DNA of 64,000 nucleotides, taken from positions 186,001 through 250,000 of the forward strand of contig NZ_CP016289.1 of the NCBI RefSeq assembly GCF_001679785.1, written 5' to 3'. A program made the translations under genes and the position numbers. Every line of letters begins with the position of its first letter. Within the stretch, counting starts at the first letter, position 1. This DNA is from Rhizobium leguminosarum. Lineage in GTDB: Bacteria; Pseudomonadota; Alphaproteobacteria; Rhizobiales; Rhizobiaceae. Below are positions 42,870 to 51,976 of the stretch, one piece after another. The notes under the pieces are model-generated. The model was not told the DNA's origin and made no database searches. It worked only from the letters and a program-made list of their open reading frames with translations.

Positions 42870-45584
42870 ATGGAAAAAAGCCTCGCCCGCTACATCTGGA
42901 AGAACACGCGGCTGCAGCAGCTGTGGATTCTGGCTGTCGTCGCCGCATCGATGGTGCCCTACTTCCTGTCCTTCGACCTGCCGAAGCAGATCGTCAACGG
43001 ACCGATCCAAGGTGACGGCTTTGAAGGTCCGGGCGCAACGCAGACCTTCATGCATATTGCCTACGACCTGCCGCTGATCGGCCATGTCGAATTCTTTCAA
43101 GGGTTGCAGCTCAACCGCTTCCAGATGCTGATGGCCCTCAGCCTGGTGTTTCTGGCGCTGGTGGTGCTGAACGGCCTCTTCAAGTTCTACATCAACACCT
43201 ATAAGGGCCGGCTCGGCGAGCGCATGCTGCGTCGTATCCGCTTCGAGCTGATCGACCGGGTGCTGCGCTTCCCGCCCATTCACTTCAAGCGGGTGAAATC
43301 GGCCGAAATCGCCACCATGATCAAGGACGAGGTGGAGCCGATGGGCGGCTTCACCGGCGACGCCTTCGTCTCCCCTGCCCTTCTCGGCGGCCAGGCGATC
43401 ACGGCGCTCGTCTTCATCATCGTCCAGAATTTCTGGCTTGGCATGATCGCTGCCGGCATCGTCGGCGTTCAGGCGGTCGTCATTCCCCGCATGCGCAAGC
43501 GCCTGCTGGAACTCGGCCGCCAGCGGCAGCTGACGGCGCGCGAACTCTCCGGCCGCGTCGGCGAAATCGTCGAGGGCATCGGCACGATCCACGGCAACGA
43601 CACGTCGAACCTCGAACGCGCCGACATCGCCTCGCGGCTCGGCCGGATTTTCTCGATCCGCTACGACCTTTACCAGTGGAAATTCCTGGTGAAGTTCATC
43701 AACAACTTCCTCGCTCAGGTCACGCCGTTCCTGTTTTACGCGATCGGCGGCTACCTGGCGCTGCAGGGCCGGCTCGACATCGGCCAGCTCGTCGCCGTCA
43801 TATCAGCCTACAAGGACTTGCCCGGCCCGCTGAAGGAACTGATCGACTGGGACCAGATGCGCCAGGACGTGCAGGTGAAATACCAGCAGGTCTATGAGCA
43901 GTTCAACGTCGAGCCGCTGATCGACAGCCGCATCCAGGAACTCGCAACCGCCCCGGTCGGCGCGCTGACGGGCGCGTTCGTCGTCACCAACCTGTCGCTC
44001 TCCGACGACAGCGGCGCCCGCCTCGTCGACCATGTCTCCGTCGAGATCAAGCCGAACGAGACGGTGGCGATCGTCGGGCCGAACGGCAGCGGCGCGGAAG
44101 CCTTCGCCGAAGCGCTCGGCCGCATGGTCTGGCCAGACTCCGGCCGCATCACCATCGACGGCCGCGATCTCCTCGACATGCCGGAATCGATCACCGGCCG
44201 GCGGATCTCCTATGCCTCGTCCGACACCTTCTTCTTCCACGGCACGCTCGCCAGCAATCTGCTCTACGGCCTGAAACATGCGCCGATGACCGATCCGGTT
44301 TACGACGAGCGCGAAGCGCTGGAGTATAAATGGCATTCCGCCGAGGCGGAGAAGGCCGGCAATCCGACGCTCGACCTCAACAGCGACTGGGTGGACTACA
44401 AGGCCGCCGGCGCCAGCGGGCCCGAGGACATTCTGAAAGCGATCCGCCCAGTGCTCGACGCCGTCCTGATCTCGCAGGACATCCTCGATCTGGCGCTGCG
44501 CTCGACCGTCAACACCGACGTGCATGTGGCGCTCGGCGACCACGTCGTGGCGCTACGCGCCTCGCTCAGGGACCGGCTGCGTGACGAGGGGCTCGACACG
44601 ATCGTCGTGCCTTTCGATTTCGATGCCTATAACGCCCAGGCGACGGTCGGCGAGAACCTGCTCTTCGGCACGATGAAGCGGCCGTTGATGACCAACCGCA
44701 GGCTTGCCGCGCATCCCTATTTCCAGCAGCTCTTCCGTGAGACCGGCCTCAGCAGCGATCTCTACGCCATGGGCCTCGAGATCGCCGAAAACGCGGTGGA
44801 ACTCTTCCACGACCTGCCGCCGGACCATCCATTCTTCCAGCAGCTGACCTTCATGACGGCCGACGACATTCCGACCTACCAGGCGCTGCTGCAGAAGCTG
44901 CAAAGCCGCCGCTTCGAGGACGCCACGCCGGAAGAACGTTCGGCCATCATCCGGCTGAGTTTTGCCTATATCGAGCCGCGCCATCGCTTCGGCCTGCTGC
45001 CGAACGAGCTCATGGACAAGATCGTCAGCGCCCGCAAGCAGTTCCACGAGCATATTCCAGCCGATCTCGCCGAGCTGATCGAGCGCTACGACGCCGAGCG
45101 TTTCACTCCGTCGGCAAGCCTGATGGACAATGTGCTCTTCGGCCGTATCGCCTATCAGCAGGCCGACGCTTCCGACCGCATCCGCGGCATCATGGGCGAA
45201 CTCTTCGATGCGCTCGACCTTTATGACGACGTGCTGTCGATCGGCCTCGAATTCGATGTCGGCTCCGGTGGCAAGCGCCTGACCATGGTGCAGCGCCAGA
45301 AGCTGAACCTGGCCCGCGCGCTGTTGAAGCGCTCGGACTATTTCATCTTCAACCGGCCGCTGTCGGCGCTCGACCAGCGCGTTCAAGATCAAATCACCCG
45401 CAACATCATCGAGGGCCTGCACGAAGAAGGCCATCGGCCGGCGATCATCTGGGTGCTCTCCAACGCCCGGCAGGCCGAGATGTTCGACCGCATCCTGCTC
45501 TTTGACCGCGGCGGATTGGCGGAAGCCGGGAACTATCCGGAACTTTCCGAGAAAAACGGGATGTTCAAGGAACTGTTATCGTAA
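42870..45584 (+). CDS. ABC-exporter-like protein with fully degenerate ATPase and large insertion
   Basis: Protein of 904 residues. Residues 1-350 are an ABC-exporter membrane domain (YINTYKGRLGERMLRRIRFE, VKSAEIATMIKDEVE). The ATPase part begins near 375, but every catalytic motif is lost: Walker A at about 402 is GPNGSGAEAF (no Lys), the Q-loop is SSDTFFFHGT (no Gln), the signature at about 797 is LTMVQRQ, Walker B at about 825 is YFIFNRPLSALD (no Asp-Glu), and the H-loop is VLSNARQ (no His). Walker A and signature lie about 390 residues apart rather than 110. The insert contains two more segments like the strand after the Q-loop, giving GTLASNLLYGL, ATVGENLLFGT and ASLMDNVLFGR. It is expected not to hydrolyse ATP and may be a membrane scaffold or regulator. 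The next gene encodes a cyclic-nucleotide-binding protein. Confidence 0.88.
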   Translation: MEKSLARYIWKNTRLQQLWILAVVAASMVPYFLSFDLPKQIVNGPIQGDGFEGPGATQTFMHIAYDLPLIGHVEFFQGLQLNRFQMLMALSLVFLALVVLNGLFKFYINTYKGRLGERMLRRIRFELIDRVLRFPPIHFKRVKSAEIATMIKDEVEPMGGFTGDAFVSPALLGGQAITALVFIIVQNFWLGMIAAGIVGVQAVVIPRMRKRLLELGRQRQLTARELSGRVGEIVEGIGTIHGNDTSNLERADIASRLGRIFSIRYDLYQWKFLVKFINNFLAQVTPFLFYAIGGYLALQGRLDIGQLVAVISAYKDLPGPLKELIDWDQMRQDVQVKYQQVYEQFNVEPLIDSRIQELATAPVGALTGAFVVTNLSLSDDSGARLVDHVSVEIKPNETVAIVGPNGSGAEAFAEALGRMVWPDSGRITIDGRDLLDMPESITGRRISYASSDTFFFHGTLASNLLYGLKHAPMTDPVYDEREALEYKWHSAEAEKAGNPTLDLNSDWVDYKAAGASGPEDILKAIRPVLDAVLISQDILDLALRSTVNTDVHVALGDHVVALRASLRDRLRDEGLDTIVVPFDFDAYNAQATVGENLLFGTMKRPLMTNRRLAAHPYFQQLFRETGLSSDLYAMGLEIAENAVELFHDLPPDHPFFQQLTFMTADDIPTYQALLQKLQSRRFEDATPEERSAIIRLSFAYIEPRHRFGLLPNELMDKIVSARKQFHEHIPADLAELIERYDAERFTPSASLMDNVLFGRIAYQQADASDRIRGIMGELFDALDLYDDVLSIGLEFDVGSGGKRLTMVQRQKLNLARALLKRSDYFIFNRPLSALDQRVQDQITRNIIEGLHEEGHRPAIIWVLSNARQAEMFDRILLFDRGGLAEAGNYPELSEKNGMFKELLS

Positions 45585-45685
45585 TATTCTATAGGGGCGG
45601 CGATAATGGGCGTTCCCGACGGGGCGCCTCAGAGTTTTGAAGACGCTTGGTCCCGCGGACCCTGCGTCAGGGGATTGAAACGCTC

Positions 45686-46153
45686 ATGCTGTTGAGAGAC
45701 GAAGTTGAAATGCTGCGAAGGGTGCCGATCTTTTCAAGGATCGCGCCAGCAAAGCTCAAGCTTTTGGCCTTTACCTCCGATCGTATGACCTACAAGGCAG
45801 GACAGGACCTCTTCCATCAGGGCGACGTCGGTGATGCTGCCTATGTCATCCTCTCTGGCACCGCCGATATCGTCGTCGCTTCGCCGGCCGGCGAGATCAA
45901 GGTCGCCGACGTCGAACCCAATTCCATCGTCGGCGAAATCGCCATCCTCTGCGATGTCTCGCGCACGGCAACGGTGCGCGCCACCTCGCCGCTCGAAGTG
46001 CTACGCATCAGCAAGGAGCACTTCCTGAAGCTGCTCAGCGATTTCCCCGAAATGGCCGTGGAAATCATGCGGGTGCTGGCCGACCGCCTGAACCACACCA
46101 CGGCGGAGCTGACCGCGGCCCGCGCGGCGAAGCAGCCGCAAATGGCGCAGTAA
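45686..46153 (+). CDS. Cyclic-nucleotide-binding domain protein
   Basis: Protein of 155 residues made of a single cNMP-binding barrel. Motifs AGQDLFHQGDVGDAAYVILSG and the phosphate-binding cassette VGEIAILCDVSRTATVRA (Glu and Arg both present) predict real nucleotide binding. There is no DNA-binding helix, so it is not a Crp-type regulator. The ATG at 45686 was chosen; a TTG 13 codons upstream is in frame. It follows the degenerate ABC gene by about 100 bases and probably acts with that protein. Confidence 0.87.
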   Translation: MLLRDEVEMLRRVPIFSRIAPAKLKLLAFTSDRMTYKAGQDLFHQGDVGDAAYVILSGTADIVVASPAGEIKVADVEPNSIVGEIAILCDVSRTATVRATSPLEVLRISKEHFLKLLSDFPEMAVEIMRVLADRLNHTTAELTAARAAKQPQMAQ

Positions 46154-46160
46154 AACGCAT

Positions 46161-46451
46161 TCAGCGTTTCGGCGGCCATTGCTGGGCACCATGTAGGAAA
46201 TGCAGTATTTCGATCGTCTCGCTCTTCGGCAGATAGCGATAGACGACAAGGAACGGCGTTCGAGAGATGATGAATTCGCGCGTTCCCTGCCTTCGCCCTT
46301 TTCGTCCCATTTCCGGATGATCCCGCAACAGGATCGTTTGTCGCGAAACTTCGTCCAGAACATCCAGGGCAGCCACACGGTTTTGCGCTGCAATATATGC
46401 GGTCGCCTGCTGCCTGGCCCTACGGGCCGTCTCAGTCCAGATGATCCTCAC
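46161..46451 (-). CDS. ParE/RelE-family toxin
   Basis: Type II toxin of 96 residues: IIWTETARRARQQATAYIAA, LRDHPEMGRKGRRQGTREFI and FLVVYRYLPKSETIEILHFL are the ParE pattern, the family that usually targets gyrase. Its start overlaps the antitoxin stop by four bases, and it ends seven bases from the cNMP-binding gene, tail to tail. Confidence 0.88.
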   Translation of the reverse strand: MRIIWTETARRARQQATAYIAAQNRVAALDVLDEVSRQTILLRDHPEMGRKGRRQGTREFIISRTPFLVVYRYLPKSETIEILHFLHGAQQWPPKR

Positions 46452-46906
46452 TTGCCCTCATTCTTAAGCAAGGCAAGCAATTCGGCACGCTCGCGCGCCA
46501 TCTCCTCCTCAACGACCTCGTGAGGAATCCAGACGGTATTGGGATCATCGGCCTCCCGGATCGCTTCCTCGACCTGTTCGCGGAACCACTTGTCGTATCC
46601 CGCCGCCTCATGGGTACGACGCAGAGCTGCGGCTCGATCCGGCCGCGATGCCGTCTCGGAAACGTAATCGGCCGCATCGACATCGAACTGCGAGATGCCG
46701 ACATCCTTGAGATAAGAAACCAAGGTATCCATGCGCTTGAACACACGCACCTGCCGGCTGCGTTGGGCCACAAGCGGGCGCTCGGCCTTGCCGTATCGGA
46801 TGACGACGGACCAGCCGCCGGTCTTGCCGACGACGAGGGCACCATGTACGGCGCCCGCCTCGACCAGACGGGAAAGGGTCGCGTGATCGATGGTTTCTGC
46901 GGTCAT
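46448..46906 (-). CDS. Antitoxin partner of the ParE-type toxin
   Basis: Protein of 152 residues. The C-terminal 60 residues (YDKWFREQVEEAIREADDP, WIPHEVVEEEMARERAELLA) match ParE-binding antitoxins of the PaaA/ParD type. The N-terminal 90 residues (TGGWSVVIRYGKAERPLVAQ) form an additional domain and make it about twice the usual antitoxin length. It lies directly upstream of the toxin, with overlap. Its DNA-binding role is assumed from the family. Confidence 0.8.
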   Translation of the reverse strand: MTAETIDHATLSRLVEAGAVHGALVVGKTGGWSVVIRYGKAERPLVAQRSRQVRVFKRMDTLVSYLKDVGISQFDVDAADYVSETASRPDRAAALRRTHEAAGYDKWFREQVEEAIREADDPNTVWIPHEVVEEEMARERAELLALLKNEGK

Positions 46907-47036
46907 GGCGTATCCTCGTTCAGGCCGACCAGGATATGCATTTAATTATAGATTGCAACGCATTCAATAATTGGAACTGCGCAGCTACAAACGAAAGCCT
47001 GCATGGTTCCCATGCAGGCCATTTGTTCGACTGCGT

Positions 47037-48368
47037 CTATTCGCGCTGCTCCAGCGCCCTGCTGAAGGCGAGTGCTGCAAGGGTGCAGATGGCGCCGGAA
47101 AGCAGGTAGTAACCGACGAAGGTCAGGCCGAAGCGGCTGGAGAGGCTGAGCGCCACCAGCGGCGCAAAACCCGCGCCGATCAACCAGGCCAGATCCGAGG
47201 TGAAGGCCGCACCCGTGTAGCGGTAGCCGCGGCCGAAGCGGGACGAGATCGATCCCGTCGCCTGGCCGAAGGAAAGGCCGAGCACGCCGAAGCCGATGAT
47301 GACGAAAGCGTCATGGCCGCTGTTGCCGGATGCGATCAGGCTCGGCCCGATGAAGCTGAAGACGGCGATGATGACGGCGCAGATGGCAAGCTGGGCGCGC
47401 CGGCCGATGCGGTCGGCAATCAGGCCCGACGCGATGATGGTGATGATGCCGACCATGGCGCCGACCACCTGCACCACCATGAAGGTGCCGATCGGCTGGT
47501 TGCCGTAAAGGCTCATCCAGCCGAGCGGGAAAATGGTGACGAGGTGGAACATGGCGAAGCTTGCGAGCGGCACGAAAGCGCCGATCAGAATGTCGCGGCC
47601 GTGAACGCGCAGCACGTCGAGAATGGGAGCTGCTTCCAGCTCATGCTGCTCCAGCAGCGTGCCGAATTCCTTGGTCATCACGAGCCGCAAACGCGCAAAC
47701 AGCGCTACGACGTTGATCGCGAAGGCGACGAAGAAGGGATAACGCCAACCCCAGGAGAGGAAATCCTCACTGGAAAGATTGGCGACAAAATAACCGAACA
47801 GGGTGCTGGCCAGCGCAAAACCGATTGGCGCACCGAGCTGCGGGATCATCGCATACCAGCCGCGGTGCTTGGCCGGCGCGTTGAGCGCGAGCAGCGAGGC
47901 AAGGCCGTCCCAGGCGCCGCCGAGCGCGAAGCCCTGGCCGAGGCGGAAGAGCGCCAGCAACGCGATCGACCAGACGCCGATCTCGTTGTAACCCGGCAGG
48001 AAGGCGATCGAGGCCGTGGAGCCGCCAAGCAGGAAGAGCGCGATCGTCAGCTTGGTGCCACGGCCGTACAGCCGATCGATCGTCATGAAGACGACGGAGC
48101 CGACGGGGCGAGCCAGGAAGGCAAGCGAGAAGATGGCGAAGGAATAGAGCGTGCCCGTCAGCCTGTCCGGAGCGAAAGGAAAAATCAGCTGTGGAAAGAC
48201 CAGAACCGAGGCGAGGCCATAGACGAAGAAATCGAAAAATTCCGACATGCGGCCGATCACCACGCCGATGGCGATGCTGCCCGGCGAAACCGGCTTGTCG
48301 TCGTGAATGCGCCGCGCGTCGCGTTCCAGCGACGACGATGACGGCCCGTAATGCGATGTTGTAGCCAT
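47037..48368 (-). CDS. MFS transporter (proton-coupled metabolite symporter type)
   Basis: Twelve-segment major facilitator protein of 443 residues. It shows the MHS-type pattern: GVVIGRMSEFFDFFVYGLAS, RPVGSVVFMTIDRLYGRG and RLGQGFALGGAWDG. MHS carriers take up organic acids such as shikimate, citrate or proline betaine; here the substrate is unknown. GAGGGAGG supports the ATG at 48368. It diverges from the cyo operon, with an inverted repeat and an FNR-like box between. Confidence 0.88.
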   Translation of the reverse strand: MATTSHYGPSSSSLERDARRIHDDKPVSPGSIAIGVVIGRMSEFFDFFVYGLASVLVFPQLIFPFAPDRLTGTLYSFAIFSLAFLARPVGSVVFMTIDRLYGRGTKLTIALFLLGGSTASIAFLPGYNEIGVWSIALLALFRLGQGFALGGAWDGLASLLALNAPAKHRGWYAMIPQLGAPIGFALASTLFGYFVANLSSEDFLSWGWRYPFFVAFAINVVALFARLRLVMTKEFGTLLEQHELEAAPILDVLRVHGRDILIGAFVPLASFAMFHLVTIFPLGWMSLYGNQPIGTFMVVQVVGAMVGIITIIASGLIADRIGRRAQLAICAVIIAVFSFIGPSLIASGNSGHDAFVIIGFGVLGLSFGQATGSISSRFGRGYRYTGAAFTSDLAWLIGAGFAPLVALSLSSRFGLTFVGYYLLSGAICTLAALAFSRALEQRE

Positions 48369-48382
48369 GAAACGCCTCCCTC

Positions 48383-48412
48383 GTTGAGGCGCTTTCGGCA
48401 AGGCGCCTCAAC
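48383..48412. promoter_or_regulatory. 10-bp inverted repeat upstream of the MFS gene
   Basis: GTTGAGGCGC and GCGCCTCAAC form a perfect inverted repeat with a 10-base spacer, 15 bases upstream of the MFS start and directly beside the FNR-like box. It is either an operator or a leader hairpin. Confidence 0.55.
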
Positions 48413-48426
48413 CTGATCTTGATCAA
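48413..48426. promoter_or_regulatory. FNR/FixK-like box
   Basis: CTGAT-CTTG-ATCAA matches the TTGAT-N4-ATCAA consensus with one mismatch. It lies in the gap between the MFS gene and the cyo operon, about 320 bases from the cyoA start and 45 bases from the MFS start, so control of either is possible. Confidence 0.55.
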
Positions 48427-48745
48427 ACCTGCAGGCTTATCAAGTCCGTAAGACGTAAATAGTTCATCATGGCGGCTCAAAATGAGGCGTGGACGAAAAA
48501 ACAGCGCGACCGGACCGCGATTTTTCCCGGGGACGCTGGCTTGGCCGGCTCTTGCGGATATATTGATTTGAAACATGCGCTGGCGAAAGAATCCTTCTTG
48601 ATTGCATCAGGATTCCAAAGCTGTAGTGCACCATGATTTGTGCCGCAGTGCGGCATCATTGCTGCACTGCGACCAAACACCTCATGTCGCTATCAGGTTC
48701 AGTGCGTTAGTCGCGGAACGAACGAAACAACAAGAGCTTAGAGAC

Positions 48746-49930
48746 GTGCTAAAACTCGTGAAGTTTTCCCGCCTTCTATCCGTCTTGCCGCTGCTTTTCC
48801 TGGCAGGATGCAACATGGTGGTCATGGCGCCCTCCGGCGACATCGCCGCGCAACAGCGCGATCTCATCGTCATCTCGACGGTGCTGATGCTTTTGATCAT
48901 CATCCCGGTGATCTTCCTGACGCTGTTCTTCGCCTGGCGCTACCGCCGCTCCAATACGGCTGCAACTTACGCGCCGGAATGGCACCATTCGACCCGCCTC
49001 GAAATCGTGATCTGGGCAGCGCCGCTTGCGATCATCATCGCGCTCGGCGCCGTGACCTGGATTTCCACCCATAAGCTCGATCCCTACCGCCCGCTCGACC
49101 GCCTCGATGCGGAGCGCGCCATTCCGGCCGATACCAAGCCGCTGATCGTTGAGGTCGTGGCGCTCGACTGGAAGTGGCTGTTCTTCTATCCCGAACTCGG
49201 CATTGCCACCGTCAACGAACTCGCTGCCCCGGTCGACATGCCGATCAATTTCAAGATCACTGCCTCTTCGGTGATGAACTCGTTCTACATCCCCGCCCTG
49301 GCCGGCCAGATCTATGCGATGCCCGGCATGGAGACGAAGCTGCACGCCGTCATCAACAGGCAAGGCGAATATGAGGGCTTCTCCGCCAATTACAGCGGAA
49401 GCGGCTTCTCGCACATGCGCTTCAAGTTCCACGGCCTCGACCAAGTGGGCTTTGACGCCTGGGTGGCGCAGGTCAAGCAGCAGGGCACGATGCTCAGCCG
49501 CGACGCCTATCTGAAGCTCGAGAAGCCGAGCGAGAAGGAACCGGTGCGTTATTATGCCGGAGCCGATGCTGACCTTTACAACGCCATCCTCAACATGTGC
49601 GCCGCTCCGGGCAAGATGTGCATGAACGAGATGATGCACATCGACATGATGGGCGGCGGCGGCAAGGAAAGTGCCGAGAACCGCGAGAAGCTGCAATACG
49701 ACAACCGTCATGCCGACGAAGGCATCGTGGCGCCCGCCGCCACCGTGCCGGCGACCGGGGCTCCGGCACGCAGCGAGCCTGCCGAGCGGACCGACGGCAA
49801 CAACATGCAGCACGACATGCCCGGCATGCCTAGCACGCCCGGAATGGACATGCAGCATGAGGGTCATTCCATGCCCGGCACGGACAACGGCGCCGATCCG
49901 GCGCCGGCGCAGCTCAACAACAACAATTAA
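48746..49930 (+). CDS. cyoA: Cytochrome bo ubiquinol oxidase subunit II
   Basis: Lipoprotein subunit of the terminal quinol oxidase, 394 residues. GTG start at 48746 gives a signal with lipobox LAGC (Cys22), then two membrane segments (VLMLLIIIPVIFLTLFFAWR; IVIWAAPLAIIIALGAVTWI) and the periplasmic cupredoxin domain. The CuA ligands of cytochrome c oxidase are absent, as in quinol oxidases. The C-terminal tail of about 90 residues is longer than in E. coli and rich in Met and His (MQHDMPGM, MDMQHEGHSMPG), suggesting copper binding. Confidence 0.95.
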   Translation: MLKLVKFSRLLSVLPLLFLAGCNMVVMAPSGDIAAQQRDLIVISTVLMLLIIIPVIFLTLFFAWRYRRSNTAATYAPEWHHSTRLEIVIWAAPLAIIIALGAVTWISTHKLDPYRPLDRLDAERAIPADTKPLIVEVVALDWKWLFFYPELGIATVNELAAPVDMPINFKITASSVMNSFYIPALAGQIYAMPGMETKLHAVINRQGEYEGFSANYSGSGFSHMRFKFHGLDQVGFDAWVAQVKQQGTMLSRDAYLKLEKPSEKEPVRYYAGADADLYNAILNMCAAPGKMCMNEMMHIDMMGGGGKESAENREKLQYDNRHADEGIVAPAATVPATGAPARSEPAERTDGNNMQHDMPGMPSTPGMDMQHEGHSMPGTDNGADPAPAQLNNNN

Positions 49931-49972
49931 CCTGGCGCTTTGCGTCGCAAGACATAATGAACGGGTTGTTCC

Positions 49973-51976
49973 ATGTTTTCCAATCCTGACCTCCTGAAGT
50001 TCGTCTTCGGCCGGTTGACCCTCGATGCCATCCCCTATCACGAGCCGATCCTGGTCGTGACCTTCATCGGCGTCGTCATCGGCGGTCTCGCTGTGCTCGG
50101 CATCATCACCTATTTCAAATTCTGGGGTCCGCTCTGGCGCGACTGGATCTGCAGCGTCGATCACAAGAAGATCGGCATCATGTATGTGATCCTCGCCGTC
50201 ATCATGCTGCTGCGCGGCTTCTCCGACGCGATCATGATGCGCGTCCAGCAGGCGATCGCCTTCAACGGCTCGGAGGGCTATCTGCCGCCGCACCATTACG
50301 ACCAGGTCTTCACCGCCCACGGCGTCATCATGATCTTCTTCGTGGCGATGCCCTTCGTCACCGGTCTGATGAACTTCGTGGTGCCGCTGCAGATCGGCGC
50401 GCGTGACGTCTCCTTCCCCTTCCTCAACAATTTCTCTTTCTGGATGACCACCGCCGGCGCGATCATCATCATGCTGTCGCTGTTCATCGGCGAATTCGCC
50501 CAGACCGGCTGGCTCGCCTACCCGCCGCTGTCGGGCGCAGCCTACAGTCCGGGCGTCGGCGTCGATTATTATATCTGGGGCCTGCAGGTGGCCGGTGTCG
50601 GAACGACGCTTTCGGGCATCAACCTGATCGCCACCATCGTCAAGATGCGTGCGCCGGGCATGACCTTCATGAAGATGCCGGTCTTCACCTGGACGGCGCT
50701 TTGCACCAACGTGCTAATCGTCGCCTCCTTCCCGATCCTGACGGCAACGCTCGCCCTATTGTCGCTCGACCGCTATGCGGGCACGAACTTCTTTACCAAC
50801 GACCTCGGCGGCAATCCGATGATGTACATCAACCTCATCTGGATCTGGGGTCATCCGGAGGTCTACATCCTCGTGCTGCCGGCCTTCGGCATCTTCTCGG
50901 AAGTCGTCGCCACCTTCTCCGGCAAACGCCTCTTCGGCTACGCCTCCATGGTCTACGCGACCTGCGTGATCATGATTCTCTCCTACATCGTCTGGCTGCA
51001 CCACTTCTTCACGATGGGCTCGGGCGCCAGCGTCAATTCCTTCTTCGGCATCACCACGATGATCATCTCGATCCCGACCGGGGCAAAGATTTTCAACTGG
51101 CTCTTCACCATGTATCGCGGCCGCATCCGCTTTGAGGTGCCGATGCTGTGGACGGTTGGCTTCATGGTGACCTTCGTCATCGGCGGCATGACCGGCGTCA
51201 TGCTTGCCGTGCCGCCGGCCGACTTCGTGCTGCATAATTCGCTGTTCCTCATCGCCCACTTCCACAACGTCATCATCGGCGGCGTTCTCTTCGGCATGTT
51301 CGCCGGCGTGAACTACTGGTTCCCGAAAGCCTTCGGCTTCAAGCTCGATGCCTTCTGGGGCAAGATGAGCTTCTGGTTCTGGCAAATCGGCTTCTGGTTC
51401 GCCTTCATGCCGCTCTACGTGCTCGGCCTGATGGGTGTCACCCGCCGTATGAGCCAGTTCGAGGATCCGTCACTGCAGATCTGGTTCATCATCGCCGCCT
51501 TTGGCGTCGGCCTGATCGCGCTTGGCATTGCCGCCTTCCTGATCCAGATCGTCGTCAGCTTCATGAAACGCGAGGAATTGCGCGACGATAGCGGCGATCC
51601 CTGGGACGGCCGCACGCTGGAATGGTCGACCTCTTCGCCGCCGCCGGAGTACAACTTCGCCTTCACGCCGGTGGTGCACGATCATGACAGCTGGTACGAC
51701 ATGAAGAACCGCGGTTATGCACGTCCGCTGGAAGGTTTCCGGCCGATTCATATGCCGAAGAACACCGGCACCGGCGCAATCCTGTCGGCCATCAGCGTCG
51801 CCCTCGCCTTCGGCCTGATCTGGTACATGTGGTGGCTGGTGGTCGTCTCCTTCGTCGCCATGCTGGTCGTCGCGATCGGCCATACCTTCAACTACAGACG
51901 TGATTTCCACATCCCCGCCGAAGAGGTGACCGAAACGGAAGGCAAGCGCACCGCGTTGCTTGCCGAGCAGGTGTGA
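49973..51976 (+). CDS. cyoB: Cytochrome bo ubiquinol oxidase subunit I
   Basis: Catalytic subunit with haem b, haem o and CuB; 667 residues. The haem-copper motifs are present: WGHPEVYIL (CuB His linked to Tyr), WLHHFFTMG (CuB His pair) and [11 protein letters not shown] (haem His). The D-channel start region also fits. It follows cyoA by 42 bases and its stop overlaps cyoC. It reduces oxygen to water and pumps protons. Confidence 0.97.
   Translation: MFSNPDLLKFVFGRLTLDAIPYHEPILVVTFIGVVIGGLAVLGIITYFKFWGPLWRDWICSVDHKKIGIMYVILAVIMLLRGFSDAIMMRVQQAIAFNGSEGYLPPHHYDQVFTAHGVIMIFFVAMPFVTGLMNFVVPLQIGARDVSFPFLNNFSFWMTTAGAIIIMLSLFIGEFAQTGWLAYPPLSGAAYSPGVGVDYYIWGLQVAGVGTTLSGINLIATIVKMRAPGMTFMKMPVFTWTALCTNVLIVASFPILTATLALLSLDRYAGTNFFTNDLGGNPMMYINLIWIWGHPEVYILVLPAFGIFSEVVATFSGKRLFGYASMVYATCVIMILSYIVWLHHFFTMGSGASVNSFFGITTMIISIPTGAKIFNWLFTMYRGRIRFEVPMLWTVGFMVTFVIGGMTGVMLAVPPADFVLHNSLFLIAHFHNVIIGGVLFGMFAGVNYWFPKAFGFKLDAFWGKMSFWFWQIGFWFAFMPLYVLGLMGVTRRMSQFEDPSLQIWFIIAAFGVGLIALGIAAFLIQIVVSFMKREELRDDSGDPWDGRTLEWSTSSPPPEYNFAFTPVVHDHDSWYDMKNRGYARPLEGFRPIHMPKNTGTGAILSAISVALAFGLIWYMWWLVVVSFVAMLVVAIGHTFNYRRDFHIPAEEVTETEGKRTALLAEQV

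Larger units (their letters stand above)
48369..48745. other. Divergent promoter region of the MFS gene and cyo operon
   Basis: No gene was recognised. It holds the 10-bp inverted repeat and FNR-like box listed separately. The rest shows no other clear structure. Confidence 0.5.
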
